DNA from: Rana temporaria
Taxonomy: Eukaryota > Chordata > Amphibia > Anura > Ranidae
Length of the DNA stretch: 64,000 nt
NCBI RefSeq assembly: GCF_905171775.1
Contig: NC_053491.1
Coordinates: 397,348,838 to 397,412,837, forward strand
Reading direction: 5' to 3'
The notes under the pieces were generated by a model. The model worked only from the letters and a program-made list of their open reading frames with translations. It was not told where the DNA came from and made no database searches. This document shows, one piece after another, positions 22,488-33,062 of this stretch. A program made the translations under genes and the position numbers. Numbering within the stretch: position 1 is the first letter of the stretch; every line of letters begins with the position of its first letter.

Positions 22488-23205
22488 GCTGGTCATACAT
22501 GTCCAATTCCTCCATCTTTACAATCGAGGTGGATGGGGAAATCCTCCTCACTGAGTCAGGCCCCGTACACATGACCGGATCTGTCCGCTGATATTTGTCC
22601 GACGGACAGTTTCAGCGGACAGATCCGGTCGGCTGTACACAGCCGACCGGGCCGGATTCCCGGCCGAGCGGACTTTTTCCAGCGGACTAAAATTTCCTAG
22701 CATGCTAAGAAATCTGTCCGCTGGAAACCTGTCCGTCGGATGCGTTCGGTCGTCTGTACAGACTCACCGGACATGTCCGACCGACCGCCATCCCTCGCAT
22801 GCGTCGTACTGATTCGACGCATGCGTGGAAGCTTTGAACTTCAAGGCCGTCCACGTCGCCGCGGCGACGGCGCGGCCACGTCCCGGCGTATTGTTTACGC
22901 GCGGATTTCTGTCTGATGGTGTGTACAACCATCAGACAGAAATCTCAGGGCGGACATGTCCGCTGAAAACGGTCCGGCGGACTGTTTTCAGCGGACTGTC
23001 CGTCCGTGTGTACGGGACCTCATTGTATTTTGACTGCAGGGGGAGTCAGCTGATTGCACCAAATGTTTCCATCAAGCCTGTTTGTGAGCAATTGATCAGT
23101 AGACCGACTGCTCTTGAACAGGATCGGCCATAGATCAACTTTCATGGATCGGAATTCAGCCGACCCCTGCTGAACTAGTCAAACATCAATCCATCTATGG
23201 CTAGC
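22488..23205. repeat. MITE with GCTGGTCATACATG-like ends, interrupted
   Basis: GCTGGTCATACATGTCC at the left pairs imperfectly with CATCTATGGCTAGC at the right. The middle is occupied by the younger MITE 22559-23019. The same end type occurs around 53280-53370. Confidence 0.45.
22559..23019. repeat. MITE with GGCCCCGTACACATG ends and TCA TSD
   Basis: TCA at 22556-22558 and 23020-23022 flank complementary ends. Long GC-rich arms with TCCGCTGAAA/TTTCAGCGGA and GTCCGACGGAC words make the element a strong hairpin. It is related to 44210-44674. Confidence 0.8.
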
Positions 23206-23229
23206 TTTACTTTGCAGAAGGTCTTAGGG

Positions 23230-23759
23230 TAGGGTGACCAGACATCCCCAGTTTCAGGGGACAGTCCCCTGATTGAGGACACTGTCCCCCGACCAAGTCT
23301 GCCCCTGGTTTTGTCCCCAGATTGGATTTAATAGGGGGCAGGAGCAATTTCAAAGACAGTCAGTGCAAAATTAAAATAAAAAAATTAGAATTGCACCCCC
23401 CCGCTCCGCCGTGGCTACTAGCATAGGGGGGTTGCATTTTTCCCATTATCTGTGCCCCTTATCATGTGCTGGTCGGAGTGGAGGGAATATTTCTTCCGTT
23501 TCGGGCGCATGTCCATTCAGCTTCGCTCGCATGTTCTTCTGCCTTGGCTCAAATCCTGGCCAGCCTCCTGCCTATCTCCTTGCCTTCCCTGGTAGAGTGA
23601 TCTTCCTCCGCTCCCCATCCAGTAGTAGCCGGGGCCTGAAGAGTAAGACTTGAGAGCCTGTGAGGTGGGCGGCAATGGGCAGTGAGTCGCTGATTGTTGC
23701 CATTACTAGTAAAGAAAAAATATGTCCCTGGATTTCATTTTAAAAATCTGGTTACCTTA
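23230..23759. repeat. hAT-like element, TAGGGTGACCAG ends, 8-bp TSD
   Basis: TCTTAGGG is duplicated exactly at 23222-23229 and 23760-23767. The ends TAGGGTGACCAGACATCC and AAATCTGGTTACCTTA are diverged inverted repeats. The interior matches 50609-51119 in inverted orientation (for example CTTCTGCCTTGGCTCAA near 23535). Confidence 0.82.
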
Positions 23760-23767
23760 TCTTAGGG

Positions 23768-24257
23768 ATCAAACAGGATTTTGTCTTTGAGGTTTATATG
23801 TATCATTAAATAAGAAATGCATGAAAGTTGCATGGAGCAGGTCCACTGGTATGATAAAATGTGTGCATTAGCACTTAGCAACATGGAGCCACACCTCCAT
23901 TCAACTTGTCCATGCATTGGAGATCAAAGCTGTGTCACACCTGGGCTGTATCTGGTTCCTTCCTCCTGGCGTAGTAGCTTGGCTTCCTTTTTGTTATCTA
24001 CAACCTTTTATCAGCAGACAATAAGAGGAAACTTTGTACTACAAGGGAATGACTCAATGAACAGAAAACCCGCCTTTCTTAGTGGCGCATAAAGCTGGCT
24101 TCTGAAGTCCTTTCCCGGACTATGCATAAAACACCAATAATGGTGCCAGTTCTAGAGAGACATTCCAGTAAGTTCACAAACACCCTAATAGGGATCAGTT
24201 TCAATGGAAAGCTCAAGTACATAGACTGTGATTAATGACTAGTGGAATATGGCTTGA
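23768..24257. other. Unassigned sequence
   Basis: A 91-codon ORF (23817-24092) has no recognisable domain. No repeat ends were identified. Confidence 0.4.
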
Positions 24258-24571
24258 GCCCTGGTTCACACTGATGCTACTTTGAAATCGTGCTACTTTA
24301 CTTGAAGTAGCGCAATTTCAAAGTAGCAAGGTCAGCGCGATTTCAGGTGCTACTTGATAGACATGTGTGTGGCTTCATACACAGATGTCTATAGAAATCG
24401 CACCTGAAATTGGCAAAAGTAGTGCAGGAACTACTTTTGAAAATCGGGGCGGCGCCGCAAAATCGGTGTCGCACCAATTGGAACAGTACAATTGCCGCCA
24501 ATAGGCTGCGACTTGTCATGCGATTTGATCTCTCAAAACGCATGACAAATCGCTCCAATGTGAACCTAGGC
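24258..24571. repeat. MITE with GTTCACAC-type ends
   Basis: The ends are GCCCTGGTTCACACTG and CAATGTGAACCTAGGC, with self-complementary arms (GCTACTTTGAAATCG with GCGCAATTTCAAAGTAGC; GATTTGATCTCTC later). The flanks TGA and TTA are not a clean TSD. Confidence 0.6.
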
Positions 24572-25186
24572 TTAGTGATGTTAAATGGGATGTTCAGCCA
24601 AAAGATTTTTTAGAAATGATGGACAAGTGGAGGAGTTTGGAAGGATTAGAACCACTGTTGTTGTTTTTGTTTTGTTTTTGCTATCTGGAACTCTATTAGG
24701 CCCCATGCAGGTTGACCAGACAAGACAAGTGCAAGGAATCGCAATCTTCCCACCGATGACATGGCGTAAAGACTTCTACAATGGCGCAGCAAGCAAACCT
24801 AATAAATAAATATGTACACTAATTAAATAGTTAAAACACTAAATATACGGCAAATTACAAGATAGTTTCTGTGCAATTTATTTGCACAGAAACGCAGTCG
24901 CTGTTAATGTAAGTGGGCTATTGAATTTCACAGAAACGCGGTCGCTCTTACTGCGTGTGTGCTGTTTAATAGCAACTAAACGCAGCTGGTGTCACTGCGT
25001 GTGTGCTGTTACATAGCACCTGAACGCAGTCGCTCTTACTGCGCGGGTGCCAGGCGCATTGATTTCTAGCTGGATCAAGATTGAGCCCCCATCAAGTATT
25101 TAAGGTGGGGGAGGGGGGGGGAGCGAGCTGGCCATGGAAGATTTTTTTATCTTAATGCAAAGAATGTTTGTAAAGGTTTAGTTTAA

Positions 25187-26145
25187 CCACTTGCTTACTG
25201 GGCACTTAAACCCCCCTCCTGCCCAGACCAATCTTCAGCTTTCTGCACTAGTGCACTTTGAATGACAATTACGCTGTCATACAACACTGTACCCAAATTA
25301 CATTTTTTTTTCACACAAATAAAGCTTTCTTTTGGGGGTATTTAATCACCGCTGGGGTTTTTATCTTTTGCTAAACAAACAAAAAAAGATGGAACATTTT
25401 GAATTTTTTCAATTATTTTGTTGTAAAATTTTGCAAACAGGCAATTTTTCACCTTCATTGATATGTGCAGATGAGGCGGCACTGAAGGGCACTGATAGGC
25501 TGCACTGGTGGGCACTGATAAGCTCCACCGATAAGCACTGATAGTCACAGATAAGGTGGCACTGATGGGGACAGATAAGGCGGTACTGATGGGCACAGAT
25601 AAGGTGGCACTGATGACCACTGATAAGATGGCACTGATGGGCACACTAATAGATGTTACTGATAGGTGGCACTGATAGGTGGCACTGATGGGCACTGGTA
25701 GGCGACACTGATGGGCAGCACTGCTGATGAGGCACTGATTGTGGGGCACTGTGGGCACTGGTAGGTGGCAATTGTGGGCACTGATAGGTGGCACTATTGT
25801 GCACTGGTAGGTGGCACTGACAGGTGGCACACATGGGCACAGATGAGCTGGCTGCAGCTCTCCCTGATCGGGACTGATGTCCCTCTGTCAGCCACCGGTG
25901 ATCAGCTTTTTTTTTCTCCTCACGCTATCAGAATGAGGAGAAAAAATTGCCGATTAGGGGATCGACCCCTTACTCCGATCTGTGATCCAGCGAGTCTCAA
26001 AGACTCACTGATCACAGAGCGAGCCGCGCACGCCCTGCAGGGGGCGCGCAGCCGTTTGAGCACCAGAGGACGTCTATTGACGGCCTCCCGGCAAAGTGGG
26101 TCCGCGCTGTAGCTGTCATTCAGCTATAGTGTGGATGTGAAGAGG
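25187..26145. mobile_element. Non-autonomous derivative of the local piggyBac family
   Basis: TTAA lies at 25183-25186 and 26146-26149. The left end CCACTTGCTTACTGGGCACT continues for about 70 bp nearly identical to the left end of the coding element at 28021. The right end, with a GCTGTCATTCAGCTATAG block, corresponds to GCCGTCATTCGGCTATAG near 34620. The middle keeps only a degenerate GGCACTGAT minisatellite, with the transposase gene lost. This is the expected structure of an internal-deletion derivative mobilised in trans. Confidence 0.8.
25480..25855. repeat. Degenerate GGCACTGAT minisatellite
   Basis: Irregular repeats of GGCACTGATGGGCAC, GATAGGTGGCACTG and similar words occur, the same vocabulary as the array at 33063-34300 but far less regular. 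The 162-codon minus ORF across it is a by-product of the repeat. Confidence 0.8.
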
Positions 26146-26591
26146 TTAAAAAAAATAAACATGTTATATACTTACCTGCTCTGAATTATGGTTTTGCACA
26201 GAGAATCTCTGATCCTCCTTGAGCACCACAACGTCTCCTTTTGCCTTCTGAATGCCCACATATCAAGCTTCATTGGCTCTTGTGTAGGCTCATTTCCAAG
26301 CCGCACTGCATGATATTTGACCTACATGATGCGGCTCAGCCTCACCCTCTGCTCTCTGCTCACAGGGTTTGATTGACAGCAGCAGGAGCCAATGGCCAAT
26401 GGCTCCCGCTACTGCTGGGCCTCCTGTGAGAAACTATCTTGTAATTTGCCGTATATTTAGTGTTTTAAATATTTAATTAGTGTACATATTTATTTATTAA
26501 GTTTGCTTGCTGCGCCATTGTAGAAGTCTTTACGCCATGTCATCGGTGGGAAGATTGCGATTCCTTGCACTTGTCTTGTCTGGTCAACTGA

Positions 26592-27043
26592 CTGCAGCAA
26601 AGACACTCTCTAGGTCACTTTTCAGCCAGTCTTCTCATAGCTCACATTGCCTCTGGTGTGCCAGCTTTGTGGTCTTGTATTATTGTGTGATCTTTTACGT
26701 TAAGAAGATAAATTGCTTCTTAGCACATAAGAGAATTAGCCGGCTGTTTCCTAAAACTCCACGGCTTTAATAAATCAAAAATGCTTTTCAGGATTCTGCT
26801 AAGACTCAGGGCCAAACCATATACCCGCTTAGCAAGTCACCATCTGTTTCATGTGTTGCACAAAGGCCAGTGAAGTAGCTTCCTATGGATAGTCCTGTTC
26901 AATCAGCATTTAAAGCATAATATACTGTTAGACGAATACGAACGTTTAAAGTTAGTGCTGGCTGCTTAAAGCTGAACTCCAGGCACAACATAATTAATCT
27001 ACATATATTCCTCAATAGTTACAAAGATTATAAATCTATTTTA
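26592..27043. other. Unassigned sequence
   Basis: No repeat termini or credible ORF were seen. Confidence 0.4.
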
Positions 27044-27164
27044 TGTAGCGCCTGTGTACTTTTCAGTACAGGTGCTATATTAAATTTAGTGGGGGAATGA
27101 GAGAGTTATGTTGCTCTCAATTCATTTGATTTGTTAAAATTGGCTGTCGCCAATTCTGGATTGT

Positions 27165-27880
27165 CCTGTAGCACCCCTCCCCCTCTTCATTACCTCACAT
27201 TAGTGGCCACCAGTGTATAGGAAGAATGCCTTCAGTTCTCCCATATAGAGGAGTTTATCTCCCATGGTTGAGACCCAGGTTCTTTCATTCTATTACTAGG
27301 GTAGGACCCACTAATTCGGGGTACTTTGTTGCAGTAAGTGGGCTTAGCACTATACGACTATATAGTGTGACCAAACCCCCGTATTTTTGAATGTGTTCAG
27401 GTGTTTTTAACTAGCCTTGCAGGACAAATGTCATTTTTGCATGTGTGCGCTATAATCTGTTTTGTACTGTATTTGGTCTTATAGCAGCACCATCTTAGAT
27501 GTATAGCATTTTTAGGGTGTGCCCCCCCCCAAGTATCTTTTTGTATTTTGTATAGACCCTGACCAGGTCTCTTGGGCTGGAGCACCCTTCCCCCTCTTCA
27601 TTACCTCACATTAGTGGCCACCAGTGTATAGGAAGAAACCCTTCAGTTCTCCCACATAGGAGTTTATCTCCCATGGTTGAGACCCAGGTTCTTTCATTCT
27701 ATTACTAGGGTAGGACCCACTAATTCGGGGTACTTTGTCGCAGTAAGTGGGCTTAGCACTATATGACTATATAGTGTGACCAAACCCCCGTATTTTTGAA
27801 TATGTTCAGGTGTTTTTAACTAGCCTTGCAGGACAAATGTAATTTTTGCATGTGTGCGCTATAATCTGTTTTGTCCTGTG
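27165..27880. repeat. Direct duplication, about 300 bp at a 411-bp offset
   Basis: Sequence from CCCCCTCTTCATTACCTCAC (about 27180) to TGTGCGCTATAATCTGTTTTG (about 27465) recurs from about 27591 to 27876 with few changes (for example TTGTTGCAG versus TTGTCGCAG). The spacer between copies is about 110 bp. It lies in the left part of LTR-like copy C. Confidence 0.88.
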
Positions 27881-28639
27881 GGTCAGTCTGTACTCCAGAG
27901 ATGCAGTTTCATCTCTGGACGGCAAGTGGCGCCAGAGGGGTCCAGGCGTAGCCGCTTCTTCCCAGCAGCCAATTGGAGGAGCTTTCCCTCACGGGTAGGG
28001 TTGCCACCTCATCCCTTTAACCACTTGCTTACTGGGCACTTAAACACCCCTCCTGCCCAGAGCAATTTTCAGCTTTCAGCGCTGTCACACTTTGAATGAC
28101 AATTACTCAGTCATGCAACACTGTACCCAAATTATTTTTTTGTCCTTTTTTTCCCACAAATAGAGCTTTCTTTTGGTGGTATTTGATCACCTCTGGGTTT
28201 TTTATTTTTTGCGCTATTAATGAAAAAAGACCGAAAATTTGGAAAAAAAATGATTTTTTCTTAGTTTCTGTGATAACATTTTGCAAATTATTAATATTTC
28301 TTCATAAATTTTGGCCACAATTTATACTGCTACATGTCTTTGATAAAAATAACCCAAAATTTTTGGAAATTATTTGGTCTGTGTGAAAGTTTTAGAGTCT
28401 ACAAGCTATAGTGCAAATCATAAAAAATTGTCACATCTGATCACACCTGATGTACTGAAGGCCTATCTCATTTCTTGGGACCCTAACAAGCCAGGAAAGT
28501 ACAAATGCCCCCAAAATAACCCCTTTTTGGAAAGTAGACATTCCAAGGTATTTATTAAGAGGCATGGTGAGTTATTTGAAGTTGTGTTTTTTTCCCACAA
28601 TTCTTTGCAAAATTAAGATTTTTATTTTTCATTTAAAAA

Positions 28640-30430
28640 ATTTCTCAAAATTGTCATTGTAATAGCTTATTTCTCTCACATGGCATGTGCATACCACAAA
28701 TGACACCCCAAAATACATTCTGCTACTCCTCCTGAGTAAAACGATACCCCATGTGTGAGACTTTTTCACTGCCTGGCCACATACGGAGGCCCAACATGCA
28801 GGAAGCGCCATCAGGGGTTTTAGGAGCATAAATTGCACATCTAACTAGTTGACTACCTATTACACTTTTGAAGGCCCTGGAACACCAGGACAATGGAATT
28901 ACCCACAAAGTGACCCCATTTTGGAAAGCTAATACCCCAACGTATAATCTATGAGGCATAATGAGTCTTTTGAACGGTTTATTTTTTTCCAGCAGTTTTT
29001 GGAAAATGTGGAAAAAAAATGAAAACGCATTTTTTTTACACAAAGTTGTCCATTGATAAGATATTTCCAACACATAGCATGTACATACCACAAATGACAC
29101 CCCAAAATACATTCTGCTACTCCTCCTGAGTAAAACGATACCCCATGTGTGAGACTTTTTCACTGCCTGGCCACATACGGAGGCCCAACATGCAGGAAGC
29201 GCCATCAGGGGTTTTAGGAGCATAAATTGCACATCTAACTAGTTGACTACCTATTACACTTTTGAAGGCCCTGGAACACCAGGACAATGGAATTACCCAC
29301 AAAATGACCCCATTTTGGAAAGCTAATACCCCAACGTATAATCTATGAGGCATAATGAGTCTTTTGAACGGTTTATTTTTTTCCAGCAGTTTTTGGAAAA
29401 TGTGGAAAAAAAATGAAAACGCATTTTTTTTACACAAAGTTGTCCATTGATAAGATATTTCCAACACATAGCATGTACATACCACAAATGACACCCCAAA
29501 ATACATTCTGCTACTCCTCCTGAGTAAAACGATACCCCATGTGTGAGACTTTTTCACTGCCTGGCCACATACGGAGGCCCAACATGCAGGAAGCGCCATC
29601 AGGGGTTTTAGGAGCATAAATTGCACATCTAACTAGTTGACTACCTATTACACTTTTGAAGGCCCTGGAACACCAGGACAATGGAATTACCCACAAAGTG
29701 ACCTCATTTTGGAAAGCTAATACCCCAACGTATAATCTATGAGGCATAATGAGTCTTTTGAACGGTTTATTTTTTTCCAGCAGTTTTTGGAAAATGTGGA
29801 AAAAAAATGAAAACGCATTTTTTTTACACAAAGTTGTCCATTGATAAGATATTTCCAACACATAGCATGTACATACCACAAATGACACCCCAAAATACAT
29901 TCTGCTACTCCTCCTGAGTAAAACGATACCCCATGTGTGAGACTTTTTCACTGCCTGGCCACATACGGAGGCCCAACATGCAGGAAGCGCCATCAGGGGT
30001 TTTAGGAGCATAAATTGCACATCTAACTAGTTGACTACCTATTACACTTTTGAAGGCCCTGGAACACCAGGACAATGGAATTACCCACAAAATGACCCCA
30101 TTTTGGAAAGCGAACACCCCAACGTATAATCTATGAGGCATAATGAGTCTTTTGAATGGTTCATTTTTTTCCAGAAGTTTTTGGAACATGTGGAAGAAAA
30201 ATGAAAACGCATTTTTTTTACACAAAGTTGTATGTTTCTAAGATATTTCCAACACATAGCATTTAGATAGCAAAAATTACACCCCAAAATACATTCTGCT
30301 ACTCCTCCTGAGTACAACAATACCACATGTGTGAGACTTCTACATAGCCTGACCACATACAGAGATCCAACATGCAAGGAACACCGTCAGGTGTTCCAGA
30401 GACACATAGTATGCACATACCAAGAATTAC
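28640..30430. repeat. Tandem array, 394-bp unit, about 4.5 copies
   Basis: The word CACAAATGACACCCCAAAAT occurs at 28695, 29089, 29483 and 29877, exactly 394 bp apart, with a more diverged copy near 30271 and a partial one near 30430. The middle copies are nearly identical. The first and last are diverged, again consistent with homogenisation from within. Repeated 169-codon minus-strand ORFs here are produced by the repeat and resemble no protein. Confidence 0.93.
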
Positions 30431-30470
30431 ACCTCAAAATACATTATGCTGAGCAAAGCGTAAACAAAAG

Positions 30471-30880
30471 ATTACCTGTGGTAATAGTAGCGCAGTTCTA
30501 CAGCAGGATAGCACTGGTTCAGGCAGCAGGCAGGGACTTGGTCAGCAACGTCCAGGCAGGGATACTGTCCCGTCAGGGTTAGTGCAGGTGGTCAGTTCAT
30601 GCAACAGGCAGAGGCATGATGGCATAGGTCCTACAGGCAGCAGGCAGAAGTAGGGCCTCGTTCAGGACAGAATGGGGACAGGGGTAGAGGCTTCTCCCAC
30701 CCAAATCTCTTTGAAGCCTCCGGGCAACCAGACCCTAATCTAGGATGAGAAAACAAAAAAGTTTTCTTCACCCAGAAAAACTTTTCTGGCGCCCCTCACA
30801 TATGTGAGACCCCTGTGTTCCCACTAGTTCAGTAGCAGGGTACAAGATCAGTCCATGAGGCAGGCAAAAACATGGTCAAA
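30471..30880. other. Spacer inside piggyBac, GGCAGCAGGCAG-rich
   Basis: A transition region with scattered CAGGCAG words precedes the 70-bp array. A self-complementary stretch occurs around AGTTTTCTTCACCCAGAAAAACTTTTCTGG (30761-30790). No gene. Confidence 0.5.
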
Positions 30881-31125
30881 CAGTCCGAGGTCAGTTCCAG
30901 ATCAGGCAGAGGCAGTACAGAATCGTTAGGCAGAAGAATGGTCGAAAAAACAGTCCAGGGTCAATTCCAAATCGGGCAGAGGCATTACAAAATCGTTAGG
31001 CAGAATCGTGGTCAAAAAACAAGCCGGGGTCAGTTCCATATCGGGCAGAGGTATTACAAAATCATTAGGCAGAATCGTGGTCAAAAAACAAGCCGGGGTC
31101 AGTTACAGAGCAGGCGGTGGCATAA
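30881..31125. repeat. Tandem array, 68-70-bp unit, about 3.5 copies
   Basis: GGCAGAGGCATTACAAAATC-like words recur at 30911, 30981, 31050 and about 31118. The array sits just downstream of the transposase stop codon. Confidence 0.85.
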
Positions 31126-31160
31126 GGGGTGTGAAGGTGTGTGAAGGCAGGAACGGAGGA

Positions 31161-33050
31161 TTAATACTTTAGTTTGGTGTGGTAACGGCGAAAACAGTTA
31201 ATTATACAGAGGCCTGGTTGGGAAGGACAATCCACACAATGGAAAGATGTGTCTCGTCTGACTCCATCACTGGCGCATACCTTGCATTTTTTTTGACGTC
31301 GTCGGCCTGTTTCTGTGGGAGGGATTTTATCGGGAAAATGACGTTCGGCGAGACGACTTAAAACATCAGATCGGATGGTTTGGGGTGGGCCGTTCGGGAA
31401 AATAAGGGCAGTGATAAGGTCCTCTTGGTAGCCAAGGAACTGTTTGGGGTTTTGGGTGGAGTTGCTGTAAATTACATAAGAATTGTATATGGCCAATTGA
31501 AAAAAATAAATGGCAACTTTTTTGTACCAATGGTACGTTCTTCTTGTAGCAAGATAGGGTTCAAGCATCTGGTCGTTGAAGTCGACCCCCCCCATAAACA
31601 AATTATAGTCCTGGATGCAAGTGGGCTTTCGGATGGTGGTGCCACGCCTTCTGCGGGTTTCAACGACGGTATCATTATGGATGGAAGATAGCATGTACAC
31701 GTCTCTTCTGTCCTTCCACTTCACCGCCAGAACCGCATTGTTACGCAGACTTGCTGATTCTCCTCTTTTCAGCGTTGTGTTCACCAGGCTTTGAGGAAAG
31801 CCTTTCCTATTGTTTCTGACGGTGCCACAAGCCGGGGTCTGCTTCCGGTGCAGGTTGTGGAACAGGGGAAGAGAGGTGTAGAAATTATCTACGTATAGAT
31901 GATAGCCTTTTTCCAATAGGGGGTTAATGAGTTCCCAAACAATTTTGCCACTTGATCCCAAGTAGTCTGGGCAATTAGGGGGATTGATCTGGGTGTCCTT
32001 GCCTTCGTATACTCTGTAGGCATACAGGTATCCTGTGACTCGGTCACACAATTTGTAGACCTTCACGCCATAGCGGGCTCTTTTGCTGGGCATGAATTGT
32101 TTTATTTGGAGTCTGCCACTAAATTTAACAAGCGATTCATCCACACAGATGTGTTGGTCCGGGGTATATAATTGGGGGAATTTTTCTGAAAAATAATTCA
32201 GTAAGGGCCGAATTTTGAAAAGTCTGTCATGTTCTGGATGATTTCGGGGATGGCTCTGGGTATTGTCGTTGAAATGTAAGAATCTCATTATGGCAAAGTA
32301 TCGGGATCTGGGCATTACGCTGGAGAAGATGGGCATGTGGTAGATCGGGTTTTTGGACCAAAAGGCACGGTAAGTGTTTTTTGGGTTGAGTCCCATACAA
32401 AATGTTAGGCCTAAAAAAAATTTAAACTCCTCCACCGTAAGGTCTCTCCACTGGAAGGGACGGGCATGGTATGACGTGGGATTATTTGCAATAAATTGCT
32501 GTGCAAATCGGTTGCACTGGGCCACAATTTCGGATAGCATGTCTTCTGTGAACATTAGATTGAAATAATCAATTGGGGTGAAATTCTCCGTGTTCACTTG
32601 GATTCCTGGCTGGGCCGTGAAAGGGGGAATGTTGGCTTCTCCTGAAGTAGCAGGAAGCCACAAGGGGTTCTGAAGGGCACAGGGAAGGCTGGCATGGGTC
32701 CTGGAAGTTTGTTGCCGAGGCACTGCGGTGCTGGCGGATGGCCCTGCAGTGCTGGCGGATGGCCCTGCAGTGCTGGCGGATGGCCCTGCAGTGCTGGCGG
32801 ATGGCACTGCGGTGCTGGTGGATGGCACTGCCTCCTCACTAGAACGCCTTCGTTTAGCCGGCCGGCTATCTTCCTCCTCTGAGTCACTCAGTGTTCCGCT
32901 ACTGAGGGCGGGCTCATAATTGACGTCCAACTCAGAATTTGAATTTGAAAGGGACTCTGAAAGAGAGAGCTCCCCGTTGCTCTCGTCGGGGGCAGAAATG
33001 ATTTGGAATGCCTCCTGAAGGGAATAGGACCTTTTGGACCTTTTGGACAT
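31161..33050 (-). CDS. piggyBac transposase, 629 aa, apparently intact
   Basis: Cut-and-paste transposase of the piggyBac superfamily (DDE_Tnp_1_7 type), expected to excise and insert at TTAA. The ATG at 33050 (MSKRSKRSYSLQEAF) is chosen because the upstream in-frame extension to 33548 is only minisatellite-encoded cysteine/proline repeats. Residues 1-150 are low-complexity: acidic block SDSEEED near 56, basic patch KRRR near 66 that may be a nuclear signal, and 7-residue SASTAGP repeats at about 75-111. Catalytic aspartates are visible at D304 (ICVDESLVKFSGR), D388 (HLYVDNFY) and D490 (GGVDFNDQ). Their spacing (84 and 102) is close to the classic insect enzyme. The C-terminus has cysteines 589, 592, 605, 608, 615, 619 and H624, matching the family's zinc-binding domain. 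No stop or frameshift is present. Whether it is expressed cannot be judged from sequence. Confidence 0.93.
   Translation of the reverse strand: MSKRSKRSYSLQEAFQIISAPDESNGELSLSESLSNSNSELDVNYEPALSSGTLSDSEEEDSRPAKRRRSSEEAVPSTSTAVPSASTAGPSASTAGPSASTAGPSASTAVPRQQTSRTHASLPCALQNPLWLPATSGEANIPPFTAQPGIQVNTENFTPIDYFNLMFTEDMLSEIVAQCNRFAQQFIANNPTSYHARPFQWRDLTVEEFKFFLGLTFCMGLNPKNTYRAFWSKNPIYHMPIFSSVMPRSRYFAIMRFLHFNDNTQSHPRNHPEHDRLFKIRPLLNYFSEKFPQLYTPDQHICVDESLVKFSGRLQIKQFMPSKRARYGVKVYKLCDRVTGYLYAYRVYEGKDTQINPPNCPDYLGSSGKIVWELINPLLEKGYHLYVDNFYTSLPLFHNLHRKQTPACGTVRNNRKGFPQSLVNTTLKRGESASLRNNAVLAVKWKDRRDVYMLSSIHNDTVVETRRRRGTTIRKPTCIQDYNLFMGGVDFNDQMLEPYLATRRTYHWYKKVAIYFFQLAIYNSYVIYSNSTQNPKQFLGYQEDLITALIFPNGPPQTIRSDVLSRLAERHFPDKIPPTETGRRRQKKCKVCASDGVRRDTSFHCVDCPSQPGLCIINCFRRYHTKLKY
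32715..32830. repeat. 21-bp coding repeat in transposase N-terminus
   Basis: Five units of GATGGCCCTGCAGTGCTGGC plus one base encode the SASTAGP heptads. Because 21 is a multiple of 3, copy-number change keeps the frame open, so the disordered N-terminal linker can vary in length without destroying the enzyme. Confidence 0.9.
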
Positions 33051-33062
33051 GGTTGCTGATGC

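Larger units (their letters stand above)
24709..26591. mobile_element. Element with about 160-bp inverted repeats, family unknown
   Basis: Sequence 24710-24869 (from GGTTGACCAGACAAGACAAG to GATAGTTTC) is repeated inverted at 26429-26590 with few mismatches. The interior holds degenerate repeats with ACGCAGTCGCT and ACTGCGTGTGTGCTG words (24890-25060), the nested piggyBac-like element 25187-26145, and a GC-rich right part. There is no transposase ORF. The long TIRs do not match a family I can name. Confidence 0.65.

Noticed and set aside
28723..30225. Three nearly identical 169-codon minus-strand ORFs as a tandem gene family
   Set aside because: They recur at exactly the 394-bp repeat period, shift frame from copy to copy, and look like no protein family. 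They are by-products of the array.
28640..31125. CRISPR-like array
   Set aside because: The units are long (394 and about 70 bp) and contiguous with no unique spacers, in a vertebrate genome and inside a transposon.
32594..32919. Short ORFs with PPALQGH or GGWPCSA repeats
   Set aside because: They are alternative-frame readings of the 21-bp coding repeat within the transposase.
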